Source: Symbiodinium natans (taxonomy: Eukaryota > Sar > Dinophyceae > Suessiales > Symbiodiniaceae). From it: 64,000 nt of DNA. The stretch covers positions 63,953 through 127,952 of the forward strand of contig CAJNDS010000490.1 in the NCBI GenBank assembly GCA_905221605.1. Direction: 5' to 3'. The notes beneath the pieces are model-generated. The model had not been told where the DNA came from, searched no databases, and was given only the letters and a program-made list of their open reading frames with translations. Within the stretch, counting starts at the first letter, position 1, and every line of letters begins with the position of its first letter. Made by a program: the position numbers and the translations under genes. This document shows, piece after piece, positions 1 through 10,345 of the stretch.

Positions 1-1221
1 TATAAGGGGTGCCCCTATTGTCGGAAATCCCCGGAACTTGGGATGTAGGGTTTTGGACCTCGGGTGCAGGGAACCTGTGTTCTCTCTTTGGCGATTATGT
101 TTGTGTTGGTTTTTGGGGTTTAGGGTTTAGGGTTTAGGGTAGAAAGCCCATGGGAATACTCGTTGGGTTAAGGATTTAGGCAAAAGTTTACGTGTGTAGT
201 TAGGGCCCTAAACCCTCAAACCCAAACGAGTGGCACTTAACGCCCTACTTGCACAGTACCCTCCCGTAAACCTTCAACCCTACACCCAGGCGTATGGAAC
301 AGGAGATGTCCTTTGCCAGCCCCTGCTGGCACCCTAAATCCTAAACCCTAAGCCCTAGAGCATCCTGAAGCGCCGGGTGGTCCAAGGGGGTTGGCATCCG
401 AGTACTCCCTAGTTCAGGCTCCCTATGGATTGGGTTTCGGGCTTAGGGCTCAGGATTTAAGACCTTCGACCTTACAACCGTCACTGAGGTCCCGAAAAGT
501 CGAAATATCCCTAAAACCCCAAACTCCCTGCCTAAACTCGCGCGTGTTGACACAACCCTAAACCCTAAACCCTAAACCCTAAATCCTAAACCCTAAACCC
601 TAAACCCTAAACCCTACACCTAAAGCCTTAAGCCCCCCCCAATCCCATCCTCTGAACCTTCAGCAGGGTTCAGGGTGCAGCTTGTGGACTTTGGAACTTC
701 CAGCTTGGCCTTGGGTTGTTCAGGATCTACAGTCTAGGGGGGTTCAGGAGTTGCGGTGCAGGGGTTTAGGGTTTAGGGTTTAGGGTTTAGGGTCTAGGGT
801 TTAGGGTTTAGGGTTTAGGGTTTCGGGTTTCGGGCCCGAAAGGTCTTACTCCTGGCGACTGTCAGCATCGCGCTGAAGCTGCACGGAACGAGCCAGGCCG
901 GGATGAGGGTTTAGGGTTTAGGGTTTAGGGTTTAGGTTTTAGGCTCTGGGGTCCGATCTTGAAGTTGAGAAGACCCAGCAAACCCTGTAATTATGCTCCA
1001 CAAAGCCTACCCTAAACCCTAAACCCTAAACCCTAAACCCTGAAGTCATGAAGCCTGCAAGCCCTACGAACCCATTAAGCCCCCGGCATGCAACCAGCCT
1101 CTCACGTTCGTGGCGTACGGTTTTTTTTGCGCCCAAATCCTGCAAAGGGCCGAGCTATTTTTTTATTATAGGGTTTAGGGTTTAGGGTTCTTGGGAGGGG
1201 AGGGGGGGGGGGGTTCAAGCG

Positions 1222-1330
1222 TTTTTAGCCCTACGTCTCCTAATACCCCCCCACTGCTCCCTAAGACTCCCTGAGCTTCCCTAAGGTTCCCTAGGTACCT
1301 GCCCCCGATGAAGCCCCCTCTCTTGGGGAG
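1222..1330 (+). repeat. Dispersed repeat family E, copy 1
   Basis: This segment holds a string of short CT-rich words of the type CTCCCTAAGR, CTTCCCTAAG and CCCTAGGTACCTRCCCCC. The same order of words recurs near 7955-8046 and 22125-22215, and on the other strand near 17515-17595. The copies differ by many substitutions, so the family is old. It has no coding potential that I can see. The final CCCTAGGTACCTRCCCCC is the best conserved part. Confidence 0.6.
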
Positions 1331-1525
1331 CCTGTAGACAGGGCTTGGTACGGCTTCGGTGCTACGTTGCATCACATAGGGAGGGGCTCCCCGCTGTTGC
1401 TACAAGTGGAGTTACCCTAAACCCTAGCCCTAAACCCTAAACCCTAAACCCTAAACCCTAAACCCTAAACCCTTGTCGGGTTACAAGTGCCATTATCTAG
1501 GTTATCAGTTTCCTAACTACTCTGA

Positions 1526-1668
1526 GGGTAGTTTCATGGGCACCAGCATGGTCCCTAACCTCCTTGAAAGGGTTCTGATGTATGGGCCCTTAATTTGTGC
1601 AGGGTATATACGGGGTATATAAGGGGTCCCCTTTTAATGGCCCATACTGAGGGACCATGTAACTACCC
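1526..1668. mobile_element. MITE-like family C, copy 1
   Basis: The segment begins GGGTAGTTTCATGG and ends CCATGTAACTACCC, an imperfect 14-bp terminal inverted repeat. A second nested pair is ATGGTCCCT near the left end and AGGGACCAT near the right end. A diverged copy with the same layout lies at 34395-34527. Shared internal words include GGTATA repeats and GGGCCCAT-like stretches. No open frame is present, so it would be a non-autonomous element. I do not see a clear target-site duplication. Confidence 0.55.
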
Positions 1669-4619
1669 CAAGATAAACCTTAAGCCCTAAACCCTAAACC
1701 CTAAGAACTACAGTGGTGTAGTCTCAGGGACTACAGTTCTGTAGTGTAGTCTCAGGGAGAGGCATGCCATCTGTCGATGTGGGCTTGTTAGGTTTCTGGC
1801 CTCTGGGCGGCAGCCCTAATGTGGCTTAGTGTTTTCCTTGAATTTAGGGTTTAGGGTTGAGGGTCTAGGGTTCAGGGTTTAGGGTTTAGGCTTTAGGGTT
1901 TACGGTTTTCTAGGGTTCAGGGCTTCCCTTGTATTCCTCTTCCCTTACGCTGAAAACTCTTCTGAACCCCAGCGCCTTGGTGAGCCCGAAGCCCGCTACG
2001 CCTCAGCCTCTTTCAACAAGCCAAGTCTTGATGGGTTTTGCTGCTCAAGGCGTCTAAAGCCTAAAGCCAAAGGCGTCAACTGCTTTACACTTGATCCATG
2101 AACTCCCCCCACGCCCCAAACCGGAAACACCTGAACTAACCACGACACGAACCAGCAGGTACTTCCCTAGACGTACCTGGTACCTCCTTAAACCTTAAAC
2201 CTAACCCTAAACCCTAACCCTAAACCCTAGACCCTAAACCCTAAACCCTAAACCCTAAACCCTAAACCCTAAACCTTTCCCCAAATTCCCCAACTAAAGA
2301 ACCAGGAAGTGATCCCGACCAGGTGGCACCATCACTCCGCGAAGTGCTATTTCATCTGAGCCCTTTGGCGGAAGAGCAGGGTTCAGGGTTTAGGGTCTAG
2401 AGCTCAGGGTTTAGGATTTAGGGTTCAGGGTCTAGGGTTTAGGGTTCAGGGTTTAGGATTTATAGTATAATTGGGTTTTTGGGGTTTATAGGGTCGATTG
2501 GGTTTGTAGGGTCTGCAGGGTTTTTTGGCGCGTCTTGGGGGTTTCTAGGGTTTACAGGGTTTCGGTTTAGGGTGCAGATTTCTTGCAGATGTTCCTCAGT
2601 TCGGCTCCGGCTCGATGAGTTGCCTTTCTTTACAGAGAGAGAGAGAGAGAGAGAGGATTACAAAGGCAAGAGAGGGAGAGAGAGATGCCTGAACCCATAA
2701 ACTTAATCCCAAAACCCTCAACCCTTAGCCCTAAACCCTGAACCCTAAACCCTAAACCCTAAACCCTAAACCCTAAACCCTAAAACAAGGAATGAAGGCC
2801 TCTGGGCTCATGGTGCCCAGAGAGTCCACTATCCCTGAGTTCACGCTTAAGGAGGGGATTGGGGTTTAGGGTTTAGGGTTTAGGGTTTAGGGTTCAGGGT
2901 TCAGGGTTTAGGGTTTAGGGTTTAGGGTTTAGGGTTACTTCGCCTTTAGTTGAACTTTAAACTTTTTGGGTTTCCTTATTTAGTAGGCATATTGAAGTTT
3001 AACCTTCCTTTCCCCCTGGTTATTGGAGAAGTAAGCTTAAGGAGGGGATTGGGGTTTAGAGTTGAGGGTTTATGGTTTTGGGGTTTTGGGGTTTAGAGTT
3101 TAGGGTTTAGGGGGTTTAGGGTTTTGGGGATTAGAGTTTAGGGTTTAGGGGTTTAGGGTTTTGGGGTGTAGAGTTTAGGGTTTAGGGGCTTTAGGGTTCT
3201 GGTGTTTAGAGTTGAGGGTTTAGGGGATTTAGGGTCTGGGGTCTAAGGGTTGGTCTTGGGTTTAGGGTTTAGGGTTTAGGGTTTAGGGTTTAGGGTTTAG
3301 GGTTTAGGGTTTAGGGTTTAGGGTTTAGGGTTTAGGTTCATCTCAAGGGTTTAGGGCACTTCCCTCCCAGAGACACCAGAGATGACCCTTGATAATCCCT
3401 TATAAACCTCCAGAGTGTCCACATACTCCAAGGTTCAGGGCGGGTTTAGGGTTTAGGGTTTAGGGGTTGCGGTTGAGGGTTCCTTGATGATGAGTTCATG
3501 GGAACCAGCCCCCAGGCGCCAAACTCTGGCACTGGAAAGTGGCGCCTGAGTAGGGTTTTTAAGTAGGATAAGACCGATTAAGGCTTAGTAGTAGAGTAGG
3601 TAACCTTTAACCTTTTTGGGTTAATATAATCCCCTTATATTCCCAAAGGTTAACCTTTAAAACCCCTAGGTACTGGACAACTGAGAAGGTCCGTTTTCAA
3701 AGGTGCTTCTGAACGCTACTTTTTACATACTTACTCTACGTTCCATGATCCTCAAAGTATGGTCCTTGAAGCCGAGACGGAGCGTTTAGGGTTTAGGGTT
3801 TAGGGTTTAGGGTTTAGGGTTTGGGGTCTAGGGTTTAGGGTTTAGGGTTTCTTCCCAGGGTTTAGAGTTTAGATCTTTGGTCAACAGTGGATGCTGCAAA
3901 CGCTGGGGATCCTCAGCCCGGCCCTAGCAAAAACAAAACACACACACACACACACATGCACACCCTCGGCCCTTAAACCCTAAACCCTAAACCTTAACCC
4001 GAAACCCTAAACCCTAAACCCCCGAAACCCTGACCCTGAACCCTAGACCCTGTGTGATGCATCATCACCCAGTACCGAGGCCAGCGAACAGTCGCTGTCG
4101 AAAGCATTCTTTTCCAGGAGCGCCAGGCGAGGTACGGTGCTTTGGTGGTTCCGAGAAAGGTTGGGGGGGGGGATTTTCTACACATGCATGTATGTATTGA
4201 TAAAAACAGAGTGTGTGTATATATATATACATATATACATATTTGCATTTACATATATACACGACAGACGAGTATAACTCAAGATGATATAATGTGCAGC
4301 ACTTTAAGATGTGATATAGCGTACCTTCAAGGGAGATGTGTCGGATGACCCTCAGGTACCACCGTTATGGTACCGCAAAGGAGGTCATACAGTACTTAAC
4401 TTTGAGGGGGAAGGGGTACATATAGGATGACCCCCAGGCTACACGGCCCACCCCACACACACACACACAGAGCTTGAGCCAACAAATCTATGCCATGAAT
4501 CCCTCACCTTATAAACACCCCCAGACTCTAAGAACCCACTCAGCCCTACGCTTTACGCCCTAAACCCTAAACCCTAAGCCCTAAGCCCTATATATATACA
4601 TATATATATATAGTTATAC

Positions 4620-4882
4620 CTAAACCCTAAACCCTAAAACCCAAAACCCTAAAACCCTAAACCCAAGCCCCAAACCCCAAACCCCAAACCCCAAACCACC
4701 CCAAACCCCAAACCCCAAACCCCAAACCCCAAACCCCAAACCCCAAACCCCAAACCCCAAACCCCAAAAACCCCAAACCCCAAACCCCAAACCCCAAACC
4801 CAAACCCCAAAAACCCCAAACAACCCAAAAACCCAAACCCTAAACCCTAAACCCTTAAACTAACCCTAAACCCTAAACCCTA
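4620..4882. repeat. Variant telomere-like array, CCCCAAA type
   Basis: Between CCCTAAA runs at both edges lies a homogeneous block of the variant heptamer CCCCAAA (about 4666-4815). The substitution of T by C is fixed over roughly twenty adjacent units, which implies local amplification of a variant unit and not point mutation of each unit. The low-complexity Trp/Gly/Phe reading frame on the minus strand is an artefact of this repeat. A run of 19 C follows at about 4884-4902. Confidence 0.85.
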
Positions 4883-4921
4883 ACCCCCCCCCCCCCCCCC
4901 CCTGTAAGGCCCGACTCCTGC

Positions 4922-4984
4922 AGCCAGCAGGTCTTAGAAGCAATGGACTTCGAGGTCGCAACGCCGCCACTTGTCACATATATG
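4922..4984 (+). CDS. Candidate exon, cyclin-like helix
   Basis: After a CTGCAG or CCAGCAG acceptor the plus strand reads QQVLEAMDFEVATPPLVTYM before a stop. The pattern VL..LDF.L..PTP..F(L/M) is the well-known helix at the junction of the two cyclin boxes in A/B/D-type cyclins, so I read this as a possible cyclin exon. A GTAGGG donor could sit at 4984, just before the stop. The neighbours are TTTAGGG arrays and I did not find the rest of a cyclin box in the flanking segments. The match is short and could be chance. Confidence 0.35.
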
Positions 4985-4987
4985 TAG

Positions 4988-5642
4988 GGGTTTGGGGTTT
5001 ATGTTAGGGTTTGGGGTTTGGGGTTTAGGGTTTAGGGTTTAGGGTTTAGGGTTTAGGGTTTAGGATTCGTGCTGGTATTTCCCGGAGGTGGAAGTGAAAA
5101 GGTTGCGTGCTGTTCGATTTGAATATACGGTATAGCCTTGTATATACTGCCTCAAGGTACTTTACATGCACCGAATCTGTCCTGAGATTGACAATCTCGC
5201 GGTGGACAGGTCAAGGATGTTTGCGGTTTAGAGATTAGGGCTTTCATGAACTTCTAAGCCCTGTCTTGACGTAAACTGAGGTAAAGCCCTTGCGCCTCAT
5301 TCATATGTTGTGTTTTGTGTGGGCCGTTTCCTTGCAGGTGCTCTGGCGCGAGTGGGGTCTAGGGTATCTTGAGCAACAGTGCGACTAGAGGGGTACAAGG
5401 GTATGTGAAGGGACTGATTGTGGGGATCCACCAGGCCAATATGATTCTTGCTCAAGGTCCCTGGTCCCTAAAACCCTACTTGGAGGTTCATGGTACTTAT
5501 AGCCCACTGATAAGCCCCTTAAGTGCCCTAATATGGTGTTGTAAGCACAGTTAGAATTGGTAAATAAGTACCATGAACCCCTAAACCCTAAACCCTAAAC
5601 CCTAAACCCTATACCTTATAAACCTTAGACCAGCTTCCCCGG
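4988..5642. repeat. Array mosaic with unique 300-bp segment
   Basis: A TTTAGGG run at 5013-5067 is followed by about 300 bp of unique sequence (5070-5370) in which I see no convincing gene. Next come the inverted-repeat element at 5485-5579 and a CCCTAAA run at 5581-5610. Confidence 0.7.
5485..5579. mobile_element. Small element with perfect 16-bp inverted repeats
   Basis: The left end GGTTCATGGTACTTAT (5485-5500) is the exact reverse complement of the right end ATAAGTACCATGAACC (5564-5579). The 63-bp interior has no open frame. A size of 95 bp with perfect terminal inverted repeats fits a MITE or a hairpin element. Similar internal words (CTTATAGCC, CTGATAAGCCCC) reappear loosely near 12010-12055. 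I see no unambiguous target-site duplication. Confidence 0.6.
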
Positions 5643-5733
5643 ATGCAAAGGACGGCGATCGAGATGTTGGGCCTGGTCGCCAGCCGCTGTCAAGCGAGAG
5701 CGCGACGAGACGCTTGCCCATGGCTTGGGGGCT

Positions 5734-5930
<197 letters not shown>

Positions 5931-5950
5931 GTAGAGTAGGTAACATTTAA

Positions 5951-7798
5951 CCTTTTGGGGTGGTATAATCCCCTTTTATAATCCTAATGGTTAGCCTTTA
6001 GGGCCCCCAGGTTCCTGGACAACTAAGGCTACAAGTCGGGCGACTCTAGGCATAGTTCGCTATAGACTCATGTGGTATCTTTGAAACCCTAAACCCTAAA
6101 CCCTAAACCCTAAACCCTTAACCCTTAACCCTTAACCCTTAACCCTTTAAACCCTAAACCCTAAACCCCAAACCCTAAACCCTAAACCTTGTCATTTCAC
6201 ATGAACCTTCATGCGACCCAGCATTGAAATCCTCAGCTGTGCAGCGTGAGTTCATGCTGATGGTGGCAGGCAGAAGTTCTGCGTCTTCGGGGTTTAGGGC
6301 TTAGGGTTTAGGGTTTGGGGTTTGGGGTTTAGGATAGAAGCCCACGAGCATAAGTGTGTGAAGGAGGGAAGGCCGCGTGTCTATCAGGAGATGCCATCAG
6401 GGTTTGGAGTTTAGGATTTGGGGTTTAGGGTTTAGGGTTTGGAGTTTAGGGTTTAGGGTTTGGAAACCATGTGTCGTTTCTTATGCAACCCAGGACCCTG
6501 GCTGCCAATTCTGTACAGCTTGCCAGGACGCGTTCGCCACCTGGCGAAAGCTCTGGTGGGGATGCCCCAAGCCCTAAACCCTAAACCCTAAACCCTAAAC
6601 CCTAAATGTCGGGATGTTTATGGGTAGTTTTCGTGGTATTTCGCATGAGGATCGGCAGGGGGACTTGGGGGTTTGTCTTAGGCCACCCTTCCTTGGCGAC
6701 CACATGAGACTACATGAGCCCGAGAATTGAGATCATACACCACAATTTTAGGGTTTAGGGTGTAGAGTCTGAGTTGAGGGTAAAATAAGCCCTAAGCCCT
6801 AAGCCCTAAATATGTGCAGCCTCAACTGTTTAGGCTCATGTTTGGTACGGTTTGAGCAGTATGGCGATGGCCTTCTCGAGAGCGTTCACCGCTCGTCGCT
6901 CTAGTATAGCAAATGACTTCTCCGTCCCGGAACCCAGAACCCTAAATCACCCTCAACCTTGGCCCCCCTTATACGAACAGTACTTAATGGGGATCCTAAT
7001 CGGGGTACTATGCAGCACTGTTAGAACGACCCTAAAACCTAAACCCGGAACAGTCTTACGGGAAACATCTCTGGAAGGCTTACGAATGTTGACTGTCCAA
7101 CCAACGCCTCTTCCTAACCGGCTCCTTCATTCATTGTTTCGGGGTTTGGGGCTTAGGGTTTGGGCGATTCTGTATCTTAACCCCTCTTCAAACCTAAATT
7201 ACTTGGCTTGTTGGGTTGTTTTCTTTATTTGGCCCCTCTTAAACCCTAAGATTTCAGGGCTAGTTTAGGGTTTAAGGTTTAGGTTTTAGGGTTTAGGGTT
7301 TAGGGTTTAGGGGTAAGAGGCTGCTGTAGGTCACTTCGATCCGGTAGGTGCCACCTGGAAGGTTCGATACGTGTATGAAGCAGGGCTTATATTTCTTGTA
7401 CCCCTCAAAGGGACACCCAAAAAAAAGGGTTTAGGGTTTAGGGTCTAGGGTTTGGGGTTTGGGGTTTAGGGTTTAGGGTTTAGGGTTTAGGGTTTATATA
7501 TATATATGTAGATAAGCACTCACCAATATTAACAAGCAACCTTATATACACTCAGCAATAACAGTAATACAAACCCTGCTTCACTTCATGTACCTGGTTT
7601 TTTTAAGTAAATGGTTCTTCAATCTTCCTTTGGAAAATTGATGAGTCAAGAACGACTTCGGATCCCCGACCCGACCCCAAGCCCTGCCTATTGTAGGGTT
7701 TAGGGTTTAGGGTTTAGGGTTTAGGGCTTAGAGTTTAGGGTTTAGGGTTTAGGGTTTAGGGCACTAGGGGCCCAAAGCCCACCCTTCGTGGCCCGCAG
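5951..7798. repeat. Array mosaic with short exon-like islands
   Basis: CCCTAAA and CCCTTAA runs (6083-6190) and TTTAGGG runs (6415-6460, 7283-7310, 7425-7495, 7694-7765) separate unique islands. Two islands look coding on the plus strand. One at 6245-6290 follows CTGTGCAG and includes REFMLMVAGR. The other, at about 6466-6570, holds a cysteine cluster CQFCTAC. The 138-codon frame from 6852 passes through repeat-derived sequence and only its first 25 codons look natural. An AT dinucleotide run is at 7495-7508. Confidence 0.7.
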
Positions 7799-7876
7799 AG
7801 GTTTGGCAGCTGGCCGAGCTCCTCCTCTACATGGCCCTCCGCGAGGTTTCCTCACGGGACCAAAGGAGGGAAGGGC
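7799..7876 (+). CDS. Candidate exon, amphipathic helix
   Basis: After GCCCGCAG the plus strand is open for 25 codons and reads VWQLAELLLYMALREV followed by a charged SSRDQRRE tail. Composition is typical of a real helix and unlike the surrounding repeats. TTTAGGG arrays begin 30 bp upstream and directly downstream (7876-7947). I do not recognise the family. An open frame of this length is not rare by chance, so the call is tentative. Confidence 0.3.
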
Positions 7877-7954
7877 TTAGGGTTTAGGGTTTAGGGTTTA
7901 GGGTTTAGGGTTTAGGGTTTAGGGTTTAGGGTTTAGGGTTTAGGGTTCAGACGG

Positions 7955-8046
7955 CAACCCAAGGTTCCCTAACATTCCACACTACTCCCTAAGGCTCCCA
8001 AAGCTTCCCTAAGCTTCCCTAGGTACCTACCCCCCCTTAATATAAG
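7955..8046 (+). repeat. Dispersed repeat family E, copy 2
   Basis: Shares with the copy at 1222-1330 the ordered words CAAGGTTCCCTAA, CACTACTCCCTAAGGCTCCC, CTTCCCTAAG and CCCTAGGTACCTACCCCCC. There is no open frame and no obvious inverted repeat. Confidence 0.65.
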
Positions 8047-10146
8047 GGTGTAATCTGGTTGCATCGGATTAGGGGATTAGGGTGGATAAACTTAAACCCT
8101 AACCCCCCAAATCCTAAACCCTAAACTCAGGGTGCAAACTACATGGTCTGAACCGTGCACGTTTCCAGGCTGGGTGCAAACCCTAAACCCGAAATGGCCA
8201 GCGTACGGGGCGCAAGAAAGCGGATCCTCTTCTTGGGGTTCAGCTTGAGATTGGAAAGTAATTTCCCCAAAATAGGGCAACCTTAACATACCCACCTCCC
8301 CTTGCCCAACTTGGCTCGTACCCTAAACACTAAACCCCAAACCCTAAACTGCCCAAAACCCCAAAACCCCAAAACCCCAAAGCCCCAAAACCCCAAAACC
8401 CCAAATCCTAAACCCTAAACCCTAAACCCTAAACCCTAAACCCTAAACCCTAAACCCTAAACCCTAAACCCTAAACCCTAAACCCTAAACCCGAACTTGA
8501 ACATCGGTGTCCTGTGCGCCCCTCGAAGCCGCACATGAACCTCCATGCCAACAGTCTGCTTTCCTTCATCCTTTGTCAGTTAGAAGGGGTTTAGGGTTTA
8601 GGGTTTAGGGTTTGGTCCTTCTTGACGGGGTTTGGGGGTTGAGGGTTTTAGGTTTTGGGGGGATCCTAAGTGTGCCCATAACCTGTCATGGTGCAGGTAC
8701 ACCTCCTGTATGCTTATCCTTCTTCCGTCTTGGCCCTGCACTCAGGGCCAATGCCAGTTGTCAAAAGCACATTCTCGGATGTGTTTTTGGTGTTTTTGGT
8801 TTAGGGTTTAGGGTCTAGGGCTAGGGTTTAGGGCTTTGGGCGTGCCCCTCCCCCGCCCCCCTCTGCCCCACCCCAATGGCGAGAACATACCCTGATTTTA
8901 GGGAGGGAGGGGCAGAAATTCGTTTCAAGGGTACCTAGGTCACTGCAGCAGGTAGAGCTGCAGGGGCGCGTGGATTACAGCCACGTGCTTGGGCCTCACG
9001 GCAGATGCATGAAGGCATCTGCATCCCTAAACCCTTAGCCCTTACAAACCCCAAAACCCTCATGAGCCCTAAACCCTAGTGAGCCCCGAAAACCCCAACC
9101 CTAACCCCTAAACCCTAAACCCTAAACCCTAAACCCTAAACCCTAAACCCTAAACCCTAAACCCTAAACCCTAAACCTTCAAACAGCCCTCCCAAGCCCT
9201 GGATTGGAGCCGAGGCTGTCGTTGCGACATTGCTGGCCTGGAGTCATGCCACGCACTCAGGTTGGAGCCACTACGGATTAGGGTTTAGGGTTAGGGTTTA
9301 GGGTTTAGGGTTTAGGGTTTAGGGGTTAGGGTTTAGGGTTTGGGGTTTAGGGTTTAGGGTTAGGAACGCAGCCCAAGACCCTGACGAACGTGTGTAAAGT
9401 GAGCACCAGAACCTGCGCAGGTCATAGACTGAAGATCTCCCAACTACGCTTTTTGATTCTAAACCCTAAGCCCCAAACCCTAACCCCTAAACCCTAACTC
9501 CCAAATCGAAACCAGCCTTGAAAGGAAGAAGTGTCCGGACTGGTTGGTCGATTACAAACCGCCCAGGCCAACGTAAAACCGTGCCCAAAGCAGCTGCGCC
9601 GGGGCCTTAGGGCATTTTTCGGGGGTTTAGGGTTTAAGGTTTAGGGTTTAGGGTTTAGGGTTTCGGGTTTAGGGTTTAGGGTTTAGGGTTTAAGACTAGG
9701 AGTTGCAAATCCCTTACACATCCTGAATGGTCAGTCTGTTGTGGTGCCTTTGAGAGGTTCACCGATCAGGGGTTTAGGGTTTAGGGTTTAGGGTTTAGGG
9801 TTTAGCCCGCAGCCCTGCATTGTCGGGGCCTGCATTCTGACATTCAGAGGGCTGAGACCCTGTGCCCCTGCCAGCACCAGTTGCAGACCCTCTTTTGGAG
9901 TTTAGGACCCTAGGGTTTAGGGTTTATAAGGCTTAGGGTTTAGGGCCTGTGGGGTGGCTTGCGGGGTTTGCGGGTCCTTAGAAGCAGGCTTTTGTCTTTG
10001 TTGAGCGTATGGATTGGGAGGCTCATGGTTGCCAGGGTTCGGGTTCAACTTTAGGGTAGCCCTGAAGTCGTCCTCAAACCCGAAACCCGAAACCCTCAAC
10101 CCTAAACCCGAAGCCCTCAAACCCTAAACCCTAAACACTAAACCCC

Positions 10147-10345
10147 AAACCCTTAAACCCTTAAACCCTTAAACCCTTAAACCCTTAAACCCTTAAACCC
10201 TTAAACCCTTAAACCCTTAAACCCTTAAACCCTTAAACCATTAAACCCTTAAACCCTTAAACCCTTAAACCCTTAAACCCTTAAACCCTTAAACCCTTAA
10301 ACCCTTAAACCCTTAAACCCTTAAACCCTTAAACCCTTAAACCCT
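10147..10345. repeat. Variant telomere-like array, 8-bp unit CCCTTAAA
   Basis: About 24 head-to-tail copies of the octamer CCCTTAAA, with one visible substitution (ACCATTAA near 10227). The run is followed by ordinary CCCTAAA units. The extra T is fixed through the block, so it looks like a variant unit that was amplified in place. Confidence 0.95.

Larger units (their letters stand above)
1..4913. repeat. TTTAGGG/CCCTAAA array mosaic, left part
   Basis: Short runs of TTTAGGG and of its complement CCCTAAA alternate with unique segments of 50-200 bp. Clear runs lie near 553-620, 759-832, 902-936, 1010-1039, 1414-1471, 2226-2272, 2742-2785, 2864-2935, 3257-3335 and 3784-3825. Both orientations occur within a few hundred bases, so this is interstitial and not a chromosome end. 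Small (GA), (CA) and (TA) microsatellites sit at 2632-2655, 3937-3956 and 4214-4240. The unique pieces include short open stretches (for example around 864-905 and 2786-2855), but none is long enough to call a gene. Confidence 0.9.

Noticed and set aside
1-1471. A true chromosome end (telomere)
   Set aside because: Arrays are short, occur in both orientations and continue throughout 48 kb with unique sequence between them.
4620-4823. Minus-strand frame rich in Gly, Phe and Trp
   Set aside because: It is a translation of the CCCCAAA variant array, with no non-repetitive content.
8401-8492. CRISPR-like repeat array
   Set aside because: Units are contiguous 7-mers with no spacers. Elsewhere the spacing between arrays is irregular.
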